A stretch of DNA of 64,000 bases from Curtobacterium sp. MCSS17_008 (GCF_003234185.1 NZ_QKSM01000011.1:1-64000); one strand, 5' to 3'. Shown: positions 25,932 to 36,695, numbered from the stretch's first letter. Notes: generated from the sequence alone by a model not told the origin. A program made the numbers and translations.

Positions 25932-28855
25932 ACTGCACTCCCTTCCGGGGTCGATGCGGCGGCGTTGTCGTGCGGGTCGTCCTCGGTGGTGTCCTGCACC
26001 CGCGCCCGGCTGTCCTCGAGGCGCTGCCGGTCCACCTCGGCGCCGAGGCTCCGGAGGACGTCGAGCACGAGGCCGACCACGACGAGGTACACACCGATGT
26101 CGAAGAAGGTCGCGGTGACGAACTCGACGTGGCCGAGGACGGGGACCGTCGCCTCGAAGAACTCGGAGTACAGCGCCTCCTTGCCGAAGAAGAGCGGCAC
26201 GATCGCCGTGGTGGCGGCGGTCGCGACGCCGAGTCCGAGCAGGCGACCGGCACGGACGGGAGCTGCGGCGCCGAGCTCGGCGGGGCCGCCGGCCAGGTAG
26301 CGCGCCGCCAGCGCGATGCCCGCGACCAGACCGCCCGCGAACCCGCCGCCCGCGGCGTTGTGCCCGGCGAACAGCAGGTAGAGCGACAGGACGACGAGCC
26401 CGTGGAAGAGCAGGCGCACGACCACGTCGAGCAGGGCGGAGCGGCCGGTGGGGATCGATGCGCTCGTCGGCAACCACGCACGCGGTTCGCCGTCGGGACG
26501 GTGCTTGTCGCCCGCGACGCTCGCGGGCAGGTCGCGGAGACGGGGGAGCGTGTCCTCGCGGGAGTTGACGAAGATGAGGCTCGCGACGCCGGTGGCCGCG
26601 GCGACGACGACCGTCAGCTCGCCGAGGGTGTCCCAGCCGCGCAGGTCGACGAGCGCCACGTTCACGACGTTGAGCCCGTGCCCGAAGGACTTCGTCAGGG
26701 CGGGGATGTCCGGCCAGATCGGCGTGCTGTTCCGGGCCGACGCGGCGACCACGACGACGACCGCCATCGTCGCACCGGCGAGTGCCGCGAACAGCGCCCG
26801 CACGATCCGGAAGCGCGACGGGTTCGCGGTCGCGATGCGTGGGGGGAGCCGGCGGAGCACGAGGACGAAGGCGATGAGGGTGACGGTCTCGACCACGAGC
26901 TGGGTGAGCGCGAGGTCGACGGCGCCGTGCAGGACGAAGAGCACCGACATCCCGTAGCCGGTGACACCGACGAGCACGGCGGCGGCGAACCGGGTCTTGG
27001 CGGTGAGCACGGCGATCGCGGCGACGGCCATGACGATGACGACGGGCACCTGGCCCCACGAGTCGGCGAACCGCACGCGGAACTTCCACGGGCCCCCGAG
27101 CACGAGGTTCGCGAGCGCCCCGGCGACGAACACCGACAGGATGACGGTCAGGTAGTAGGGGAGCGAGCCGCGCTGGACCCCGGCGGTCAGGCCGGTCGCC
27201 AGGCGGTCGAGGCCGCGCATGGTCTTCCGGTAGGTGCCGGAGGCGCTCGGCGAGCCGCCGAGCCGGTGCTGCAGGGCCTCGACCGGACGGCGCAGCAGGA
27301 ACAGGGCGACTCCGCCGACCAGGGTGATCGCGGACAGTCCGAGCGCGGGTTCGAGGCCGTGCCAGAGCGCCAGGTGCGGGACCGCGCCCTCGGGGACCGC
27401 CGCCGCCGTGGCCGCGGGCTCGATGCCGTGGGCGACGACGGGGGTGAGCACGCCGAGCGCGAGACCGGTGACCGCGAGGACCGACGGCACGAGCCCGAGG
27501 CCGTGCAGGCCGTGCGCCTCGGTCTCCTGCGCGCCGGGCTTGCGGGCGAAGGCTCCCCAGAGGAAGCGGAGCGAGTAGGCCACGGTGAGCAGCGAGCCGA
27601 CGGTCACGCCGACGAGCGCGACCCACGCCCAACCGGCCTGCGGTCCGTGGAGCTCCTCGACGAACCCGGTGAGCACCGCCTCCTTCGCGACGAACCCGAC
27701 CGTCGGGGGGATGCCCGCCATCGACGCCAGTGCGAGGACGCTCACCACGACGAGCCACGGCATCCGTCGGCCCAGCCCGCTCAGGCGTCGGAGGTCGCGG
27801 GTGCCGGTGACGTGGTCGATCGCGCCGACGACCAGGAAGAGCGTCGACTTGAAGGTGGCGTGCGCCACGAGCAGCGCCACGCCGCCGAGGGCGACGGCGG
27901 GGGCACCCCAGCCGGCGGCGAGCACGAGGAAGCCGAGCTGCGCGACGGTCCCGTACGCGAGCAGCAGCTTGACGTCGGTCTGCCGGAGTGCGCGGTACCC
28001 GCCGATGAGCATGCCGAGCACGCCGAGCACCGTGACCGTCTCGCGCCAGCCGGTCATCAGCGCGAACGCCGGCGCGAGGCGGGCGACGAGGTAGATCCCG
28101 GCCTTCACCATCGCCGCGGCGTGCAGGTAGGCGCTGACCGGCGTCGGCGCCGCCATCGCCGCGGGGAGCCAGAAGTGGAAGGGCACGATCGCCGACTTGG
28201 TCAGCGCGCCGAGCAGCACGAGGACGACCGCGACCGGGACGAGCGGACCCGGCCGGTCCACCAGCTCGGGGGCCTGCGCGATGATGCCCGACAGGCTCGT
28301 GGTGCCCGCGGTGACGGAGAGCGCGACGAGCCCGGCGAGCATCGCCAGGCCGCCGGCGGTGGTGACGACGAGCGCCTGCATCGCCGCGGCGCGGCTGGCC
28401 CGCTTCGCGGCGTCCTGCCCGATGAGCAGGTAGGAGAAGACCGTCGTGGCCTCCCACAGCACGAAGAGCACGATGACGTCGTCGGCGACGACCAGGCCGT
28501 ACATCGATCCGGCGAACGCGGTCAGGACGCCGGCGAACCGGCCGAGCCCGGGCTCGTCCGACTCGAAGTACGACGCACAGTAGACGAGCACGAGGGCCCC
28601 GACGACGGACACGACGAGGGCGAGGACCCACGACAGGGCGTCCATCCGCAGCGACACGGCGAGGTCGAGCTGCGGGATCCACTGCCACCGGCTGGTCACC
28701 CCGTCGTGCAGGGCGGCGTCGGTCTGCACGACCGTCAGGACCGCGGCGGCAGCGGGAGCGAGTGCCGCGAGGAAGAAGACGCGCCGTCCCATCAGGGGCG
28801 TCAGGGCGGGAACGATCAGGGCGACGATCGCGAACGCGATGAGGACGGAGACCAT
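25928..28855 (-). CDS. mnhA: Na+/H+ antiporter subunit A fused to B (MnhA-MnhB)
   Basis: A 975-residue NuoL-like protein, the first gene of the operon. Conserved proton-path elements are visible: LFVLWEATTVFSYLLIG (Glu), KSAIVPFHFWLPAAMAAPTPVSAYLHAAAMVKAG (Lys, His) and FLVLAAGWGAPA-type helices, then the MnhA-specific region. The last 190 residues match MnhB (LLFHGLVVLSLYLLFAGHNAAGGGFAGGL), so the small B subunit is fused here, as is usual in actinobacteria. AGGAGG precedes the ATG. The 258-nt region to the divergent DedA gene holds its promoter. Confidence 0.95.
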   Translation of the reverse strand: MVSVLIAFAIVALIVPALTPLMGRRVFFLAALAPAAAAVLTVVQTDAALHDGVTSRWQWIPQLDLAVSLRMDALSWVLALVVSVVGALVLVYCASYFESDEPGLGRFAGVLTAFAGSMYGLVVADDVIVLFVLWEATTVFSYLLIGQDAAKRASRAAAMQALVVTTAGGLAMLAGLVALSVTAGTTSLSGIIAQAPELVDRPGPLVPVAVVLVLLGALTKSAIVPFHFWLPAAMAAPTPVSAYLHAAAMVKAGIYLVARLAPAFALMTGWRETVTVLGVLGMLIGGYRALRQTDVKLLLAYGTVAQLGFLVLAAGWGAPAVALGGVALLVAHATFKSTLFLVVGAIDHVTGTRDLRRLSGLGRRMPWLVVVSVLALASMAGIPPTVGFVAKEAVLTGFVEELHGPQAGWAWVALVGVTVGSLLTVAYSLRFLWGAFARKPGAQETEAHGLHGLGLVPSVLAVTGLALGVLTPVVAHGIEPAATAAAVPEGAVPHLALWHGLEPALGLSAITLVGGVALFLLRRPVEALQHRLGGSPSASGTYRKTMRGLDRLATGLTAGVQRGSLPYYLTVILSVFVAGALANLVLGGPWKFRVRFADSWGQVPVVIVMAVAAIAVLTAKTRFAAAVLVGVTGYGMSVLFVLHGAVDLALTQLVVETVTLIAFVLVLRRLPPRIATANPSRFRIVRALFAALAGATMAVVVVVAASARNSTPIWPDIPALTKSFGHGLNVVNVALVDLRGWDTLGELTVVVAAATGVASLIFVNSREDTLPRLRDLPASVAGDKHRPDGEPRAWLPTSASIPTGRSALLDVVVRLLFHGLVVLSLYLLFAGHNAAGGGFAGGLVAGIALAARYLAGGPAELGAAAPVRAGRLLGLGVATAATTAIVPLFFGKEALYSEFFEATVPVLGHVEFVTATFFDIGVYLVVVGLVLDVLRSLGAEVDRQRLEDSRARVQDTTEDDPHDNAAASTPEGSAV

Positions 28856-29113
28856 CGGGCACCTCCTCGGGGTCGGGCTGCAGTCCGGCTCACTGGGCCT
28901 TCACAGACTACGGAATGAGGGATGACAGGTTCCTGAGCGGCCGGACAGGCGTCCGTCAGCGGGCCACACTCCACTCCCACTCTGCTCCGGCGACGGGACC
29001 GTCGACCGCTCGCCTGCCCGGGGTCTCCGTCGGAGCGCGTCGCGCGTGCTGACCGGCCGCCGACCTGGGATGATCGAGGTGGGCGTGCCTCCCCGCGCCG
29101 GTGGAGGTGCTCG

Positions 29114-29734
29114 GTGGACGCGGCGCAGCAGATGGTGCTCCAGCTCGTCGGCACCCCGTGGGCCTTCCTCGTCGTCGGGCTCGTGCTCGCGGTGGGCAGC
29201 GTCGCAGTGTTCCTGCCCAGCCAGGCGATGGTCGTCGCGATCGGCACGCTCCTGGTCGGGGGAGACGGCGGTCTCCTCCCGGTGCTGCTCCTGGTGCTCG
29301 CCGCCTCGACCGGCATGGTGCTCGGGGACCTCGGGCTCTACCACCTGGCGCGGTCGGTCGACCTCGGCTCGCGCTCCTGGTTCTCGCGACCGAAGGTCCG
29401 CAGGGCCCGCGAGTCGATCGACGGCCGGTACCGAGCGGCTCCCGTGCGCATCGCGGTCCTCGGTCGCTTCATCCCGATGGGGCGCTTGACGACGAACCTC
29501 GTCGGCGCGGACAGCGGCCTCGACGTCCGGCGCTTCCTGGTCAGCTGCGTGGTCGCCGACGTCCTCTGGGCCGCGTACTGCGTCGCGATCGCTGCGGCGA
29601 CCGGACGCTGGAGCCGCGAGGAGCCCTTCCTCGTCACGACGCTCGCCGTGGTCGCGTCGATCCTGCTCGGATTCGTGATCTCCGCGGTGGAGAAGGCCGT
29701 GCGGCGGCGCAGCGAGACGGCCGCGGCGGCCTGA
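29114..29734 (+). CDS. DedA/SNARE-associated family membrane protein
   Basis: A protein of 206 residues with four to five hydrophobic helices. The DedA signature is present: an early gly-rich segment, GMVLGDLGLYHLARSVD, and later GRFIPMGRLTTNLVGADSGLDVRRF (the F/GRFIPxxR motif). DedA proteins are polytopic and include lipid scramblases; a membrane-homeostasis role is inference. The GTG start has GGAGG 7 nt upstream. The basic tail (RRRSET) is followed by 38 nt before the lactonase gene. Confidence 0.88.
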   Translation: MDAAQQMVLQLVGTPWAFLVVGLVLAVGSVAVFLPSQAMVVAIGTLLVGGDGGLLPVLLLVLAASTGMVLGDLGLYHLARSVDLGSRSWFSRPKVRRARESIDGRYRAAPVRIAVLGRFIPMGRLTTNLVGADSGLDVRRFLVSCVVADVLWAAYCVAIAAATGRWSREEPFLVTTLAVVASILLGFVISAVEKAVRRRSETAAAA

Positions 29735-29772
29735 CGTCGTAGCGTGGGGACACCGACCGGAGGAGGACCTGC

Positions 29773-30648
29773 GTGCTGAGCCTGACCGACCTCGTCCCCG
29801 ACCCCGCCGCGCTCGAGCGCATCGCGACCGGCAGCACCTGGGCCGAGGGGCCCTGCTGGATCCCGGCCACGCGCGCGCTCCGCTGGTCGGACATCCCCGG
29901 CGACCGGATCCTGCAGTGGCACGAGGACACCGGCGAGACCACGGTGTACGCCGAGGGGGTCGAGTACCCGAACGGGCGCACCCTCGACCGCGACGGCTCG
30001 GTCGTGCAGTGCTCGCACGGGCGCCGGCGGGTGGAGCGCGACCGCGACGGGGTCGTCACCACGGTCGTCGACGGGTGGGACGGCGTGCGCCTCAACTCCC
30101 CGAACGACGTCGTCGTCGCGCGGGACGGCGCGGTGTGGTTCACCGACCCCGCCTACGGCATCACCCAGCCGCGCGAGGGGCACCCGGGTGAGCGGGAGTA
30201 CGGGGACCACTGGGTCTTCCGGTGCGGGCCGGACGGCGAGGACCTGCGCCCCGTGGTCCTCGACGTGGACGAACCGAACGGCCTCGCGTTCTCGCCGGAC
30301 GGACGCGTGCTCTACGTGGCGAGCTCCTCGTCGGCCGAGCCGGTGGTCCGCGCGTACGACGTCGACGGCGCGCGCGTGAAGAACGGGCGCGTGTTCGCCC
30401 GGCTGCACGACGACGAGGGCGTGCCGGACGGCATCCGTGTCGACGAGCACGGCGACGTCTGGTCGTCCACGCACCGCGGCGTCACCGTGTTCGGCCCGGA
30501 CGGCACGCGTGTCGGGGACGTCAGGGTGCCCGAGGTCGTGGCCAACCTGTGCTTCGGCGGCGCGAGCGGCACGACGCTGTTCGTCGCCGCGACGACCTCG
30601 GTCTACCGCATCCCGACCACGACGAGGGACGCCGCTGCCGTATCCTGA
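29773..30648 (+). CDS. SMP-30/gluconolactonase/LRE-family protein
   Basis: A 291-residue six-bladed propeller lactonase-like enzyme. Metal-binding and fold motifs are visible: WAEGPCWIP (Glu), RTLDRDGSVVQCSHGRRRVER, LNSPNDVVVARDGAVWFTDPAYGI (Asn), DEPNGLAFSPDG (Asn) and GVPDGIRVDEHGDVW (Asp). Family members hydrolyse sugar lactones such as gluconolactone with a divalent metal. AGGAGG precedes the GTG. It ends 7 nt before rlmC, which has its own promoter-like hexamer inside this gene. Confidence 0.92.
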   Translation: MLSLTDLVPDPAALERIATGSTWAEGPCWIPATRALRWSDIPGDRILQWHEDTGETTVYAEGVEYPNGRTLDRDGSVVQCSHGRRRVERDRDGVVTTVVDGWDGVRLNSPNDVVVARDGAVWFTDPAYGITQPREGHPGEREYGDHWVFRCGPDGEDLRPVVLDVDEPNGLAFSPDGRVLYVASSSSAEPVVRAYDVDGARVKNGRVFARLHDDEGVPDGIRVDEHGDVWSSTHRGVTVFGPDGTRVGDVRVPEVVANLCFGGASGTTLFVAATTSVYRIPTTTRDAAAVS

Positions 30649-30655
30649 CCCGGCC

Positions 30656-31807
30656 ATGCAGTGCGACTACTTCGACCGCGGGGTGTGCCGGTCGTGCACG
30701 CTCATGGGTCAGCCCTACGCCGACCAGGTGCTCGACAAGGAGATCCGCACGCGCGAGCTCCTGCACGACGCGGTCGAGGCGGCCGGCGGCCCCGGAGCCG
30801 TCGAGTGGCTCCCCGCGATCACCAGCCCCGAGTCGGGGTACCGGAACAAGGCGAAGATGGTCGTGGCCGGGACGGTGCAACGGCCGACGGTCGGCATCCT
30901 CGACCACCGGCAGCGCGGCGTCGACCTGCGCCACTGCGGCATCTGCACGCCGGGCATCCAGCGTGCGCTCCCGGTCCTGGCCGACTTCGTCGCCGACGCC
31001 GGGCTCATCCCCTACGACGTCGCCGCCCGCCGGGGTGAACTGAAGTTCGTGCTCGTCACCGAGTCGCCCGACGGCGAGCTGATGGTGCGGTTCGTCCTGC
31101 GGTCGGAGGGGCAGCTGCCCCGGTTGCGCGAGCACCTCGGTGCCCTGCGGCGGGTGCTGCCCCAGGCGGTCGTGGTGACCGCGAACCTGCTCCCCGAGCA
31201 CAAGGCCGTCACCGAGGGGGAGCGCGAGGTCGTGCTCACCGAGCAGGAGACCCTGCCGATGCGGCTCGACCGGGTCACGATGCACCTGCGTCCGCAGAGC
31301 TTCTTCCAGACGAACACCGCCGTGGCGGCACAGCTCTACGACCAGGCGTCGGCCTGGATCGACGAGGTGGCGCCCGCGTCGATGTGGGACCTGTACTGCG
31401 GCGTCGGCGGGTTCGCCCTGCACGCCGCCCGTCCCGGTCGGGCCGTCACGGGGATCGAGACCAGCCGCGAGGCCGTCCGGTCGGCCAAGCAGTCGGCGCG
31501 CGAGGCGGGTCTGTCGGACCTCCGGTTCGCCGCCGACGACGCGACCGAGCACGCGGTCCGCGCCCGACCCGACGCCCTGCCGGAGCTCGTCCTCGTGAAC
31601 CCGCCCCGTCGGGGCATCGGCGAGACGCTCGCGCGCTGGCTCGAGGACTCGGCGATCGAGCACGTCGTCTACTCGAGCTGCAACCCGGTCACGCTCGCGA
31701 AGGACCTCGCGCGCATGCCGTCGCTCCGCCTGCGGCGGGCGCGTCTGCTCGACATGTTCCCGCAGACGGGGCACCTCGAGGTCGTGACGCTGCTGTCCAG
31801 GCACTGA
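30656..31807 (+). CDS. rlmC: 23S rRNA (uracil-5-)-methyltransferase RlmC
   Basis: A 383-residue SAM-dependent methyltransferase that makes m5U in 23S rRNA (U747 in E. coli). Iron-sulfur cysteines are at positions 3, 11, 14 and in the RHCGIC segment (94/97). The SAM domain has MWDLYCGVGGFALHAA; the catalytic nucleophile Cys is in VVYSSCNPVTLAKDL and the base Glu in TGHLEVV. No TRAM domain, which distinguishes RlmC from RlmD. The start has TATCCT 9 nt upstream (leaderless-like). Confidence 0.92.
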   Translation: MQCDYFDRGVCRSCTLMGQPYADQVLDKEIRTRELLHDAVEAAGGPGAVEWLPAITSPESGYRNKAKMVVAGTVQRPTVGILDHRQRGVDLRHCGICTPGIQRALPVLADFVADAGLIPYDVAARRGELKFVLVTESPDGELMVRFVLRSEGQLPRLREHLGALRRVLPQAVVVTANLLPEHKAVTEGEREVVLTEQETLPMRLDRVTMHLRPQSFFQTNTAVAAQLYDQASAWIDEVAPASMWDLYCGVGGFALHAARPGRAVTGIETSREAVRSAKQSAREAGLSDLRFAADDATEHAVRARPDALPELVLVNPPRRGIGETLARWLEDSAIEHVVYSSCNPVTLAKDLARMPSLRLRRARLLDMFPQTGHLEVVTLLSRH

Positions 31808-31818
31808 CCAGGTGGTGA

Positions 31819-32850
<1,032 letters not shown>

Positions 32851-32867
32851 TCGAGCTCCCGATCCGA

Positions 32868-32905
32868 CACGAGACCCCCGTGGCACACGTCACGGGGGTC
32901 TCGTG
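32868..32905. terminator. Bidirectional hairpin terminator (unrelated type)
   Basis: CACGAGACCCCCGTG (32868-32882) pairs perfectly with 32891-32905 across an 8-nt loop. It separates the convergent Rpf and LCP genes and does not belong to the GGGAGGC family. Confidence 0.85.
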
Positions 32906-32908
32906 CGC

Positions 32909-33952
32909 TCACGGGTGCGGTCGCGCGTCGATCCAGTGCTGCAGGTCGTCGGAGCGGAGTGCCTGTGACAGGGACTGCCGGTCGTGCTCGTCCACCACGA
33001 CGTACGACTGCCCGTCCGGCGACGTCCCGCTGCCCGCCGTCGGCATCGTGCAGGTGACGAGGTCGTCGGCCCGGAGGCCGCGGAGCGACCAGCCGAGCCG
33101 TGCGACCGTCGCGGCGTCGAGTCCCGGATCGACGGCGAGGTGCTCGCTCGTCGCACGCACGAAGTCCCGCAGGCGGCGAGGGTCGGTCAAGGTGCCCTGC
33201 GACACGGCCTGCCGGAACACCCCGCGCAGGAACGCCTGCTGGTTCCGTACCCGGGTGTGGTCGGCGTCGGCGAAGGAGTACCGATCGCGCACGAACGCCA
33301 GTGCCCGTGCGCCGTCGAGGTGGTTCGGCCCCTTCGTGAAGTGGTACCCCTGTGCCGTGAAGTCGTCCCCGGACTGCACGGTGATGCCGCCGAGGGCGTC
33401 GGTCATGTCCTCGAACCCGGCGAAGTCGATCTCCGCGACGTGGTCGATCCGCACGTCGAGGAGGCGCTCGACGGTCTGCACGGTGAGCGGGATGCCGCCC
33501 CACGAGTAGGCGGCGTTGATCTTCGCGGTCCCGTGCCCCGGCACGTCGACCCACGAGTCGCGGAGGATCGACACCAGGTAGACGTGCCGCCGGTCGGCCG
33601 GCACGTGGGCGAGCACCAGCGCGTCCGAGCGGCCACCGGCGGGAGGGGTGCCGGCGGGGTCGCCGTCCGGGCCGCGCGCCGCGCGGGAGTCCGAGCCCAC
33701 GAGCAGGACGTCCACGGCATCGCCGGCGGGTGTCGGGCGGTCAGTGGCCGGGAACGCGTCGGTGATGACGTCGGTACGGCTGTCGAAGCTCCGTGCCAAC
33801 CCGCCGACGAAGACCGCGGCGATGACGGCGAGCACGGTGGCCACGCCCGACAGGGCGGCGAGCGTCGCAGCGAGGGCGACGAGGAACGGACGCTCCCGCC
33901 GGCCGCGGGGGGTTGCTGCTGCCGCGGCTCGGGCGGCGCGACGCTCGGACAT
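32909..33952 (-). CDS. LytR-CpsA-Psr (LCP) family protein
   Basis: A protein of 347 residues starting MSERRAA (AGGAG 6 nt upstream). One N-terminal transmembrane helix after a basic segment (FLVALAATLAALSGVATVLAVIAAVFVGG), then the extracytoplasmic LCP domain: VDVLLVGSDSR, ADRRHVYLVSILRDSWVDVPGHGTAKINAAYSWGG and LDGARALAFVRDRYSFADADHTRVRNQQ with the conserved arginines that bind pyrophosphate lipids. LCP enzymes attach teichoic acids, arabinogalactan or capsule to peptidoglycan. No LytR_C domain. The palindrome at 34007-34024 overlaps its promoter region. Confidence 0.92.
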   Translation of the reverse strand: MSERRAARAAAAATPRGRRERPFLVALAATLAALSGVATVLAVIAAVFVGGLARSFDSRTDVITDAFPATDRPTPAGDAVDVLLVGSDSRAARGPDGDPAGTPPAGGRSDALVLAHVPADRRHVYLVSILRDSWVDVPGHGTAKINAAYSWGGIPLTVQTVERLLDVRIDHVAEIDFAGFEDMTDALGGITVQSGDDFTAQGYHFTKGPNHLDGARALAFVRDRYSFADADHTRVRNQQAFLRGVFRQAVSQGTLTDPRRLRDFVRATSEHLAVDPGLDAATVARLGWSLRGLRADDLVTCTMPTAGSGTSPDGQSYVVVDEHDRQSLSQALRSDDLQHWIDARPHP

Positions 33953-34006
33953 CGGGACTCCTGCCGGTCGGGTCGGCACTGCGCCGACCCGAGGAGTCTA
34001 CTACAT

Positions 34007-34024
34007 CTGATACTCCAGTATCAG
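34007..34024. promoter_or_regulatory. Palindrome upstream of the LCP gene
   Basis: CTGATAC-TCCA-GTATCAG, perfect 7-bp arms, overlaps the stop codon of the MarR gene and lies where the LCP promoter should be. It could be an operator or a short terminator; no T-run follows. Confidence 0.5.
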
Positions 34025-34419
34025 CGGCGGTGGAGGACCGCGGAGAGTCTCCTCCGGAGGTCGTCGTCCTCGGGGAGGACCTCGCGCTCGATGTGCCGCG
34101 CCGTCTCCCATGCCCGTCGCCCCGCATCCGTGACCGAGACCACGCGCCGGCGGCGGTCCTCCGGGTGTGACGTGCGCTCGACGAGGCCGTCCCGCTCGGC
34201 CCGCTCGAGCGTCCGTGACATCGTCTGGGGCTGCACGTGCGCGGTCCGGGCGATCGTGTCCGCGCCCGTCGGCCCGGTCCGCAGCAGGATGTCGATCGCG
34301 ATGAGTGCGGCGTGCGTCAACCCGATCGCCCGCAGTCGTTCGTCCCACTCGCGTTCGACGGCCCGGGCAGCGGCGGAGAGCAGGCGCCCGAGCGGCCACT
34401 GCTCGGCGGGTTCGTGCAT
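34021..34419 (-). CDS. MarR-family transcriptional regulator
   Basis: A protein of 132 residues. The winged helix shows LTHAALIAIDILLRTGPTGADTIARTAHVQPQTMSRTLERAERDGLVERTSHPEDRRRRVVSVTDAG, the full MarR DNA-binding pattern. It is divergent from the MMPL transporter gene. The 14-bp palindrome at 34468-34481 between them is the likely operator, so it probably represses the transporter. Confidence 0.92.
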   Translation of the reverse strand: MHEPAEQWPLGRLLSAAARAVEREWDERLRAIGLTHAALIAIDILLRTGPTGADTIARTAHVQPQTMSRTLERAERDGLVERTSHPEDRRRRVVSVTDAGRRAWETARHIEREVLPEDDDLRRRLSAVLHRR

Positions 34420-34467
34420 GGTGGGATCCTACGGGCGGTGGCACCCCCGCCCGTGGCCACGAAGATA

Positions 34468-34481
34468 GTCAGCATGCTGAC
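34468..34481. promoter_or_regulatory. MarR operator candidate GTCAGCATGCTGAC
   Basis: A perfect 14-bp palindrome lies 8 nt upstream of the -10-like TACGCT (34490-34495) of the MMPL gene. Binding would cover the spacer and -35 region, fitting repression. Confidence 0.75.
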
Positions 34482-34502
34482 CATCGGTGTACGCTCACCG
34501 AC

Positions 34503-36695
34503 GTGCCCCGCTTCCTCCGCGTCGTCCTGCCCGCGCTCGTCATCGTCGTCTGGCTCGTCGCCGCCAGCGTCGGCGGCCCCGTCTTCGGGAAGATCTCGGA
34601 GGTCGCGACGAACGACCAGACCTCGTTCCTGCCCGCCTCGGCCGACGCCACGGAGGTCCAGGAACGCGCCTCCGACTTCCGTCAGGCGTCGGGGGCGCCC
34701 GCGATCGTCGTGCTCGAGCGCGACGGCGGTCTGACCGACGACGACCTCGCCGGTGCCCGCCGGATCGCGACCGCGCTCGGCGACCGCGACGACGTGCAGG
34801 ACGTCAGCCCCGTCATCCCGAGCGAGGACGGCGACGCGGCCGAGATCGTGGCGACGCTGACCGAGGACGCCGACACCGGCGACGCGGTCGCGGCGATCCG
34901 GTCCGAGGTGGGCGACGCGCTGCCGTCCGGGGTCGCCGGGTACGTCACCGGACCGGCGGGCTTCACCGCGGACCTGACCGAGGCGTTCGCCGGCATCGAC
35001 GGCCTGCTCCTCGGCGTCGCGCTCGCCGCGGTGTTCGTCATCCTCGTCGTCGTCTACCGCTCACCCCTGCTGCCGTTCCTCGTGCTCGGTACCGCGACCT
35101 TCGCCCTGTGCGCATCGATCCTCGTCGTGTACGAGCTCGCGGAGGCCGGCGTCGTCACCGTCAACGGCCAGGTGCAGGGCATCCTGTCGATCCTCGTCAT
35201 CGGGGCGGCCACCGACTACGCGCTCCTCTACACGGCTCGGTTCCGCGAGGCGCTCCGCGACCACCGGGCGGGGTGGGACGCCACGAGGGCGGCGCTGCGC
35301 GGGGCGTTCGAGCCGATCGTCGCCTCCGGCGGCACCGTCATCGTCGGCGTGCTCTGCCTGCTCCTGTCCGACCTCGAGTCGAACCGGGCGCTCGGCCCGG
35401 TCGCGGCGATCGGCATCGCGTTCAGCCTGCTCGCCGCGCTCACGCTGCTGCCGGCACTGCTCCTGGCCTTCCGTCGTGCCGCGTTCTGGCCCCTCCGCCC
35501 GGTCCACGGCAGCGGACACCGGGCCCTGACCGGGCCGGAGGCGGCCGGGCTCTGGGCACGCGTCGGGCGGCTCGTGGCCCGCCGGTCCCGGACGGTCTGG
35601 GTCGTGTGCACCGTCGCGCTCCTGGCCATGGGCGGTGGTCTGGTCGGTCTCCGCGCGGACGGCGTCCCGCAGAGCGACCTCGTCATCGGGGCGTCGCAGG
35701 CGCGGGACGGGCAGGACGTCCTCGCGGACCACTTCCCCGGGGGATCCGGCAGCCCGGCACGGGTCATCGGTGCCGAACGCGACCTGGACGGCCTGGTGGA
35801 CGCGGTCCGGTCGGTTCGGGGCGTCGACGGCGTGGTCGCCGCGTCGGAGGACTCCCCGTCGGGCACCGTCCCCGTGGACGGGGGGACCGACGGCGGGACC
35901 GACGGCGGGACCGACGGCGGTGCCGGGGGCGGTGTCGAGGACGGGGGCGCCGGGTCCGGTGGCGCTCCGGCTCCCGCCGAGCCGACCGTCGCCCGGGGGG
36001 ACGTCCTGCTCGAGGTCACCCTCGCGGACCCCGCCGACTCCGCCGCCGCCGAGCAGACCGTCCGCGACCTCCGCACCGCCGTCGAGCGGGTGGACCCGGA
36101 CGCGGTCGTCGGCGGCGTCACGGCGACGGCGCTCGACACGAACGACGCGGGCATCCGGGACCGCTCGGTCATCATCCCCGTGGTGCTCGCGGTGATCCTC
36201 GTGATCCTCGTGCTGCTGCTCCGGAGCGTCGTGGCGCCGCTCGTGCTGGTCGGCAGCGTGATCGTGTCCTTCGCCGCCGCGCTCGGCGTCGGCGCGCTCG
36301 TGTTCGACCACCTGTTCCACTTCCCCGGAGCGGACCCGTCGGTCCCGCTGTACTCGTTCGTCTTCCTCGTCGCGCTCGGGCTCGACTACAACATCTTCCT
36401 CATGACACGGGTGCGCGAGGAGGCCCTGCGGCACGGTCCGCGCGAGGGCGTCCTCCGGGGACTCGCGGCGACCGGCGGGGTGATCACGTCGGCCGGGATC
36501 GTCCTCGCCGCGACCTTCGCCGCCCTGGGCGTGATCCCGATCCTGTTCCTCGCCCAGATCGCCTTCGTCGTCGCGTTCGGCGTGCTGCTCGACACCGTCG
36601 TGGTCCGGTCCCTGCTCGTCCCCGCGCTCGCGATCGACCTGGGGCGCCGTGCCTGGTGGCCGTCGCGCCTCTCGCGTGCGTCCCGTCACATGTGA
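34503..36695 (+). CDS. MMPL-family (RND-type) membrane transporter
   Basis: A protein of 730 residues with the MmpL/YdfJ architecture: one N-terminal helix, an extracytoplasmic domain, helices 2-6 (GVALAAVFVILVVVYRSPLLPF; GAATDYALLYTARFREALRDH; ASGGTVIVGVLCLLLSDL), a second soluble domain and helices 8-12 (FLVALGLDYNIFLMTRVREEALRHGPREGVLRGL). The two GAATDY and GLDYNIF motifs carry the proton-relay Asp-Tyr pairs. The second soluble domain includes a Gly-Thr-Asp repeat linker from a 12-bp tandem repeat near 35880-35930. It likely exports lipids or drugs. GTG start, leaderless pattern. Confidence 0.92.
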   Translation: MPRFLRVVLPALVIVVWLVAASVGGPVFGKISEVATNDQTSFLPASADATEVQERASDFRQASGAPAIVVLERDGGLTDDDLAGARRIATALGDRDDVQDVSPVIPSEDGDAAEIVATLTEDADTGDAVAAIRSEVGDALPSGVAGYVTGPAGFTADLTEAFAGIDGLLLGVALAAVFVILVVVYRSPLLPFLVLGTATFALCASILVVYELAEAGVVTVNGQVQGILSILVIGAATDYALLYTARFREALRDHRAGWDATRAALRGAFEPIVASGGTVIVGVLCLLLSDLESNRALGPVAAIGIAFSLLAALTLLPALLLAFRRAAFWPLRPVHGSGHRALTGPEAAGLWARVGRLVARRSRTVWVVCTVALLAMGGGLVGLRADGVPQSDLVIGASQARDGQDVLADHFPGGSGSPARVIGAERDLDGLVDAVRSVRGVDGVVAASEDSPSGTVPVDGGTDGGTDGGTDGGAGGGVEDGGAGSGGAPAPAEPTVARGDVLLEVTLADPADSAAAEQTVRDLRTAVERVDPDAVVGGVTATALDTNDAGIRDRSVIIPVVLAVILVILVLLLRSVVAPLVLVGSVIVSFAAALGVGALVFDHLFHFPGADPSVPLYSFVFLVALGLDYNIFLMTRVREEALRHGPREGVLRGLAATGGVITSAGIVLAATFAALGVIPILFLAQIAFVVAFGVLLDTVVVRSLLVPALAIDLGRRAWWPSRLSRASRHM

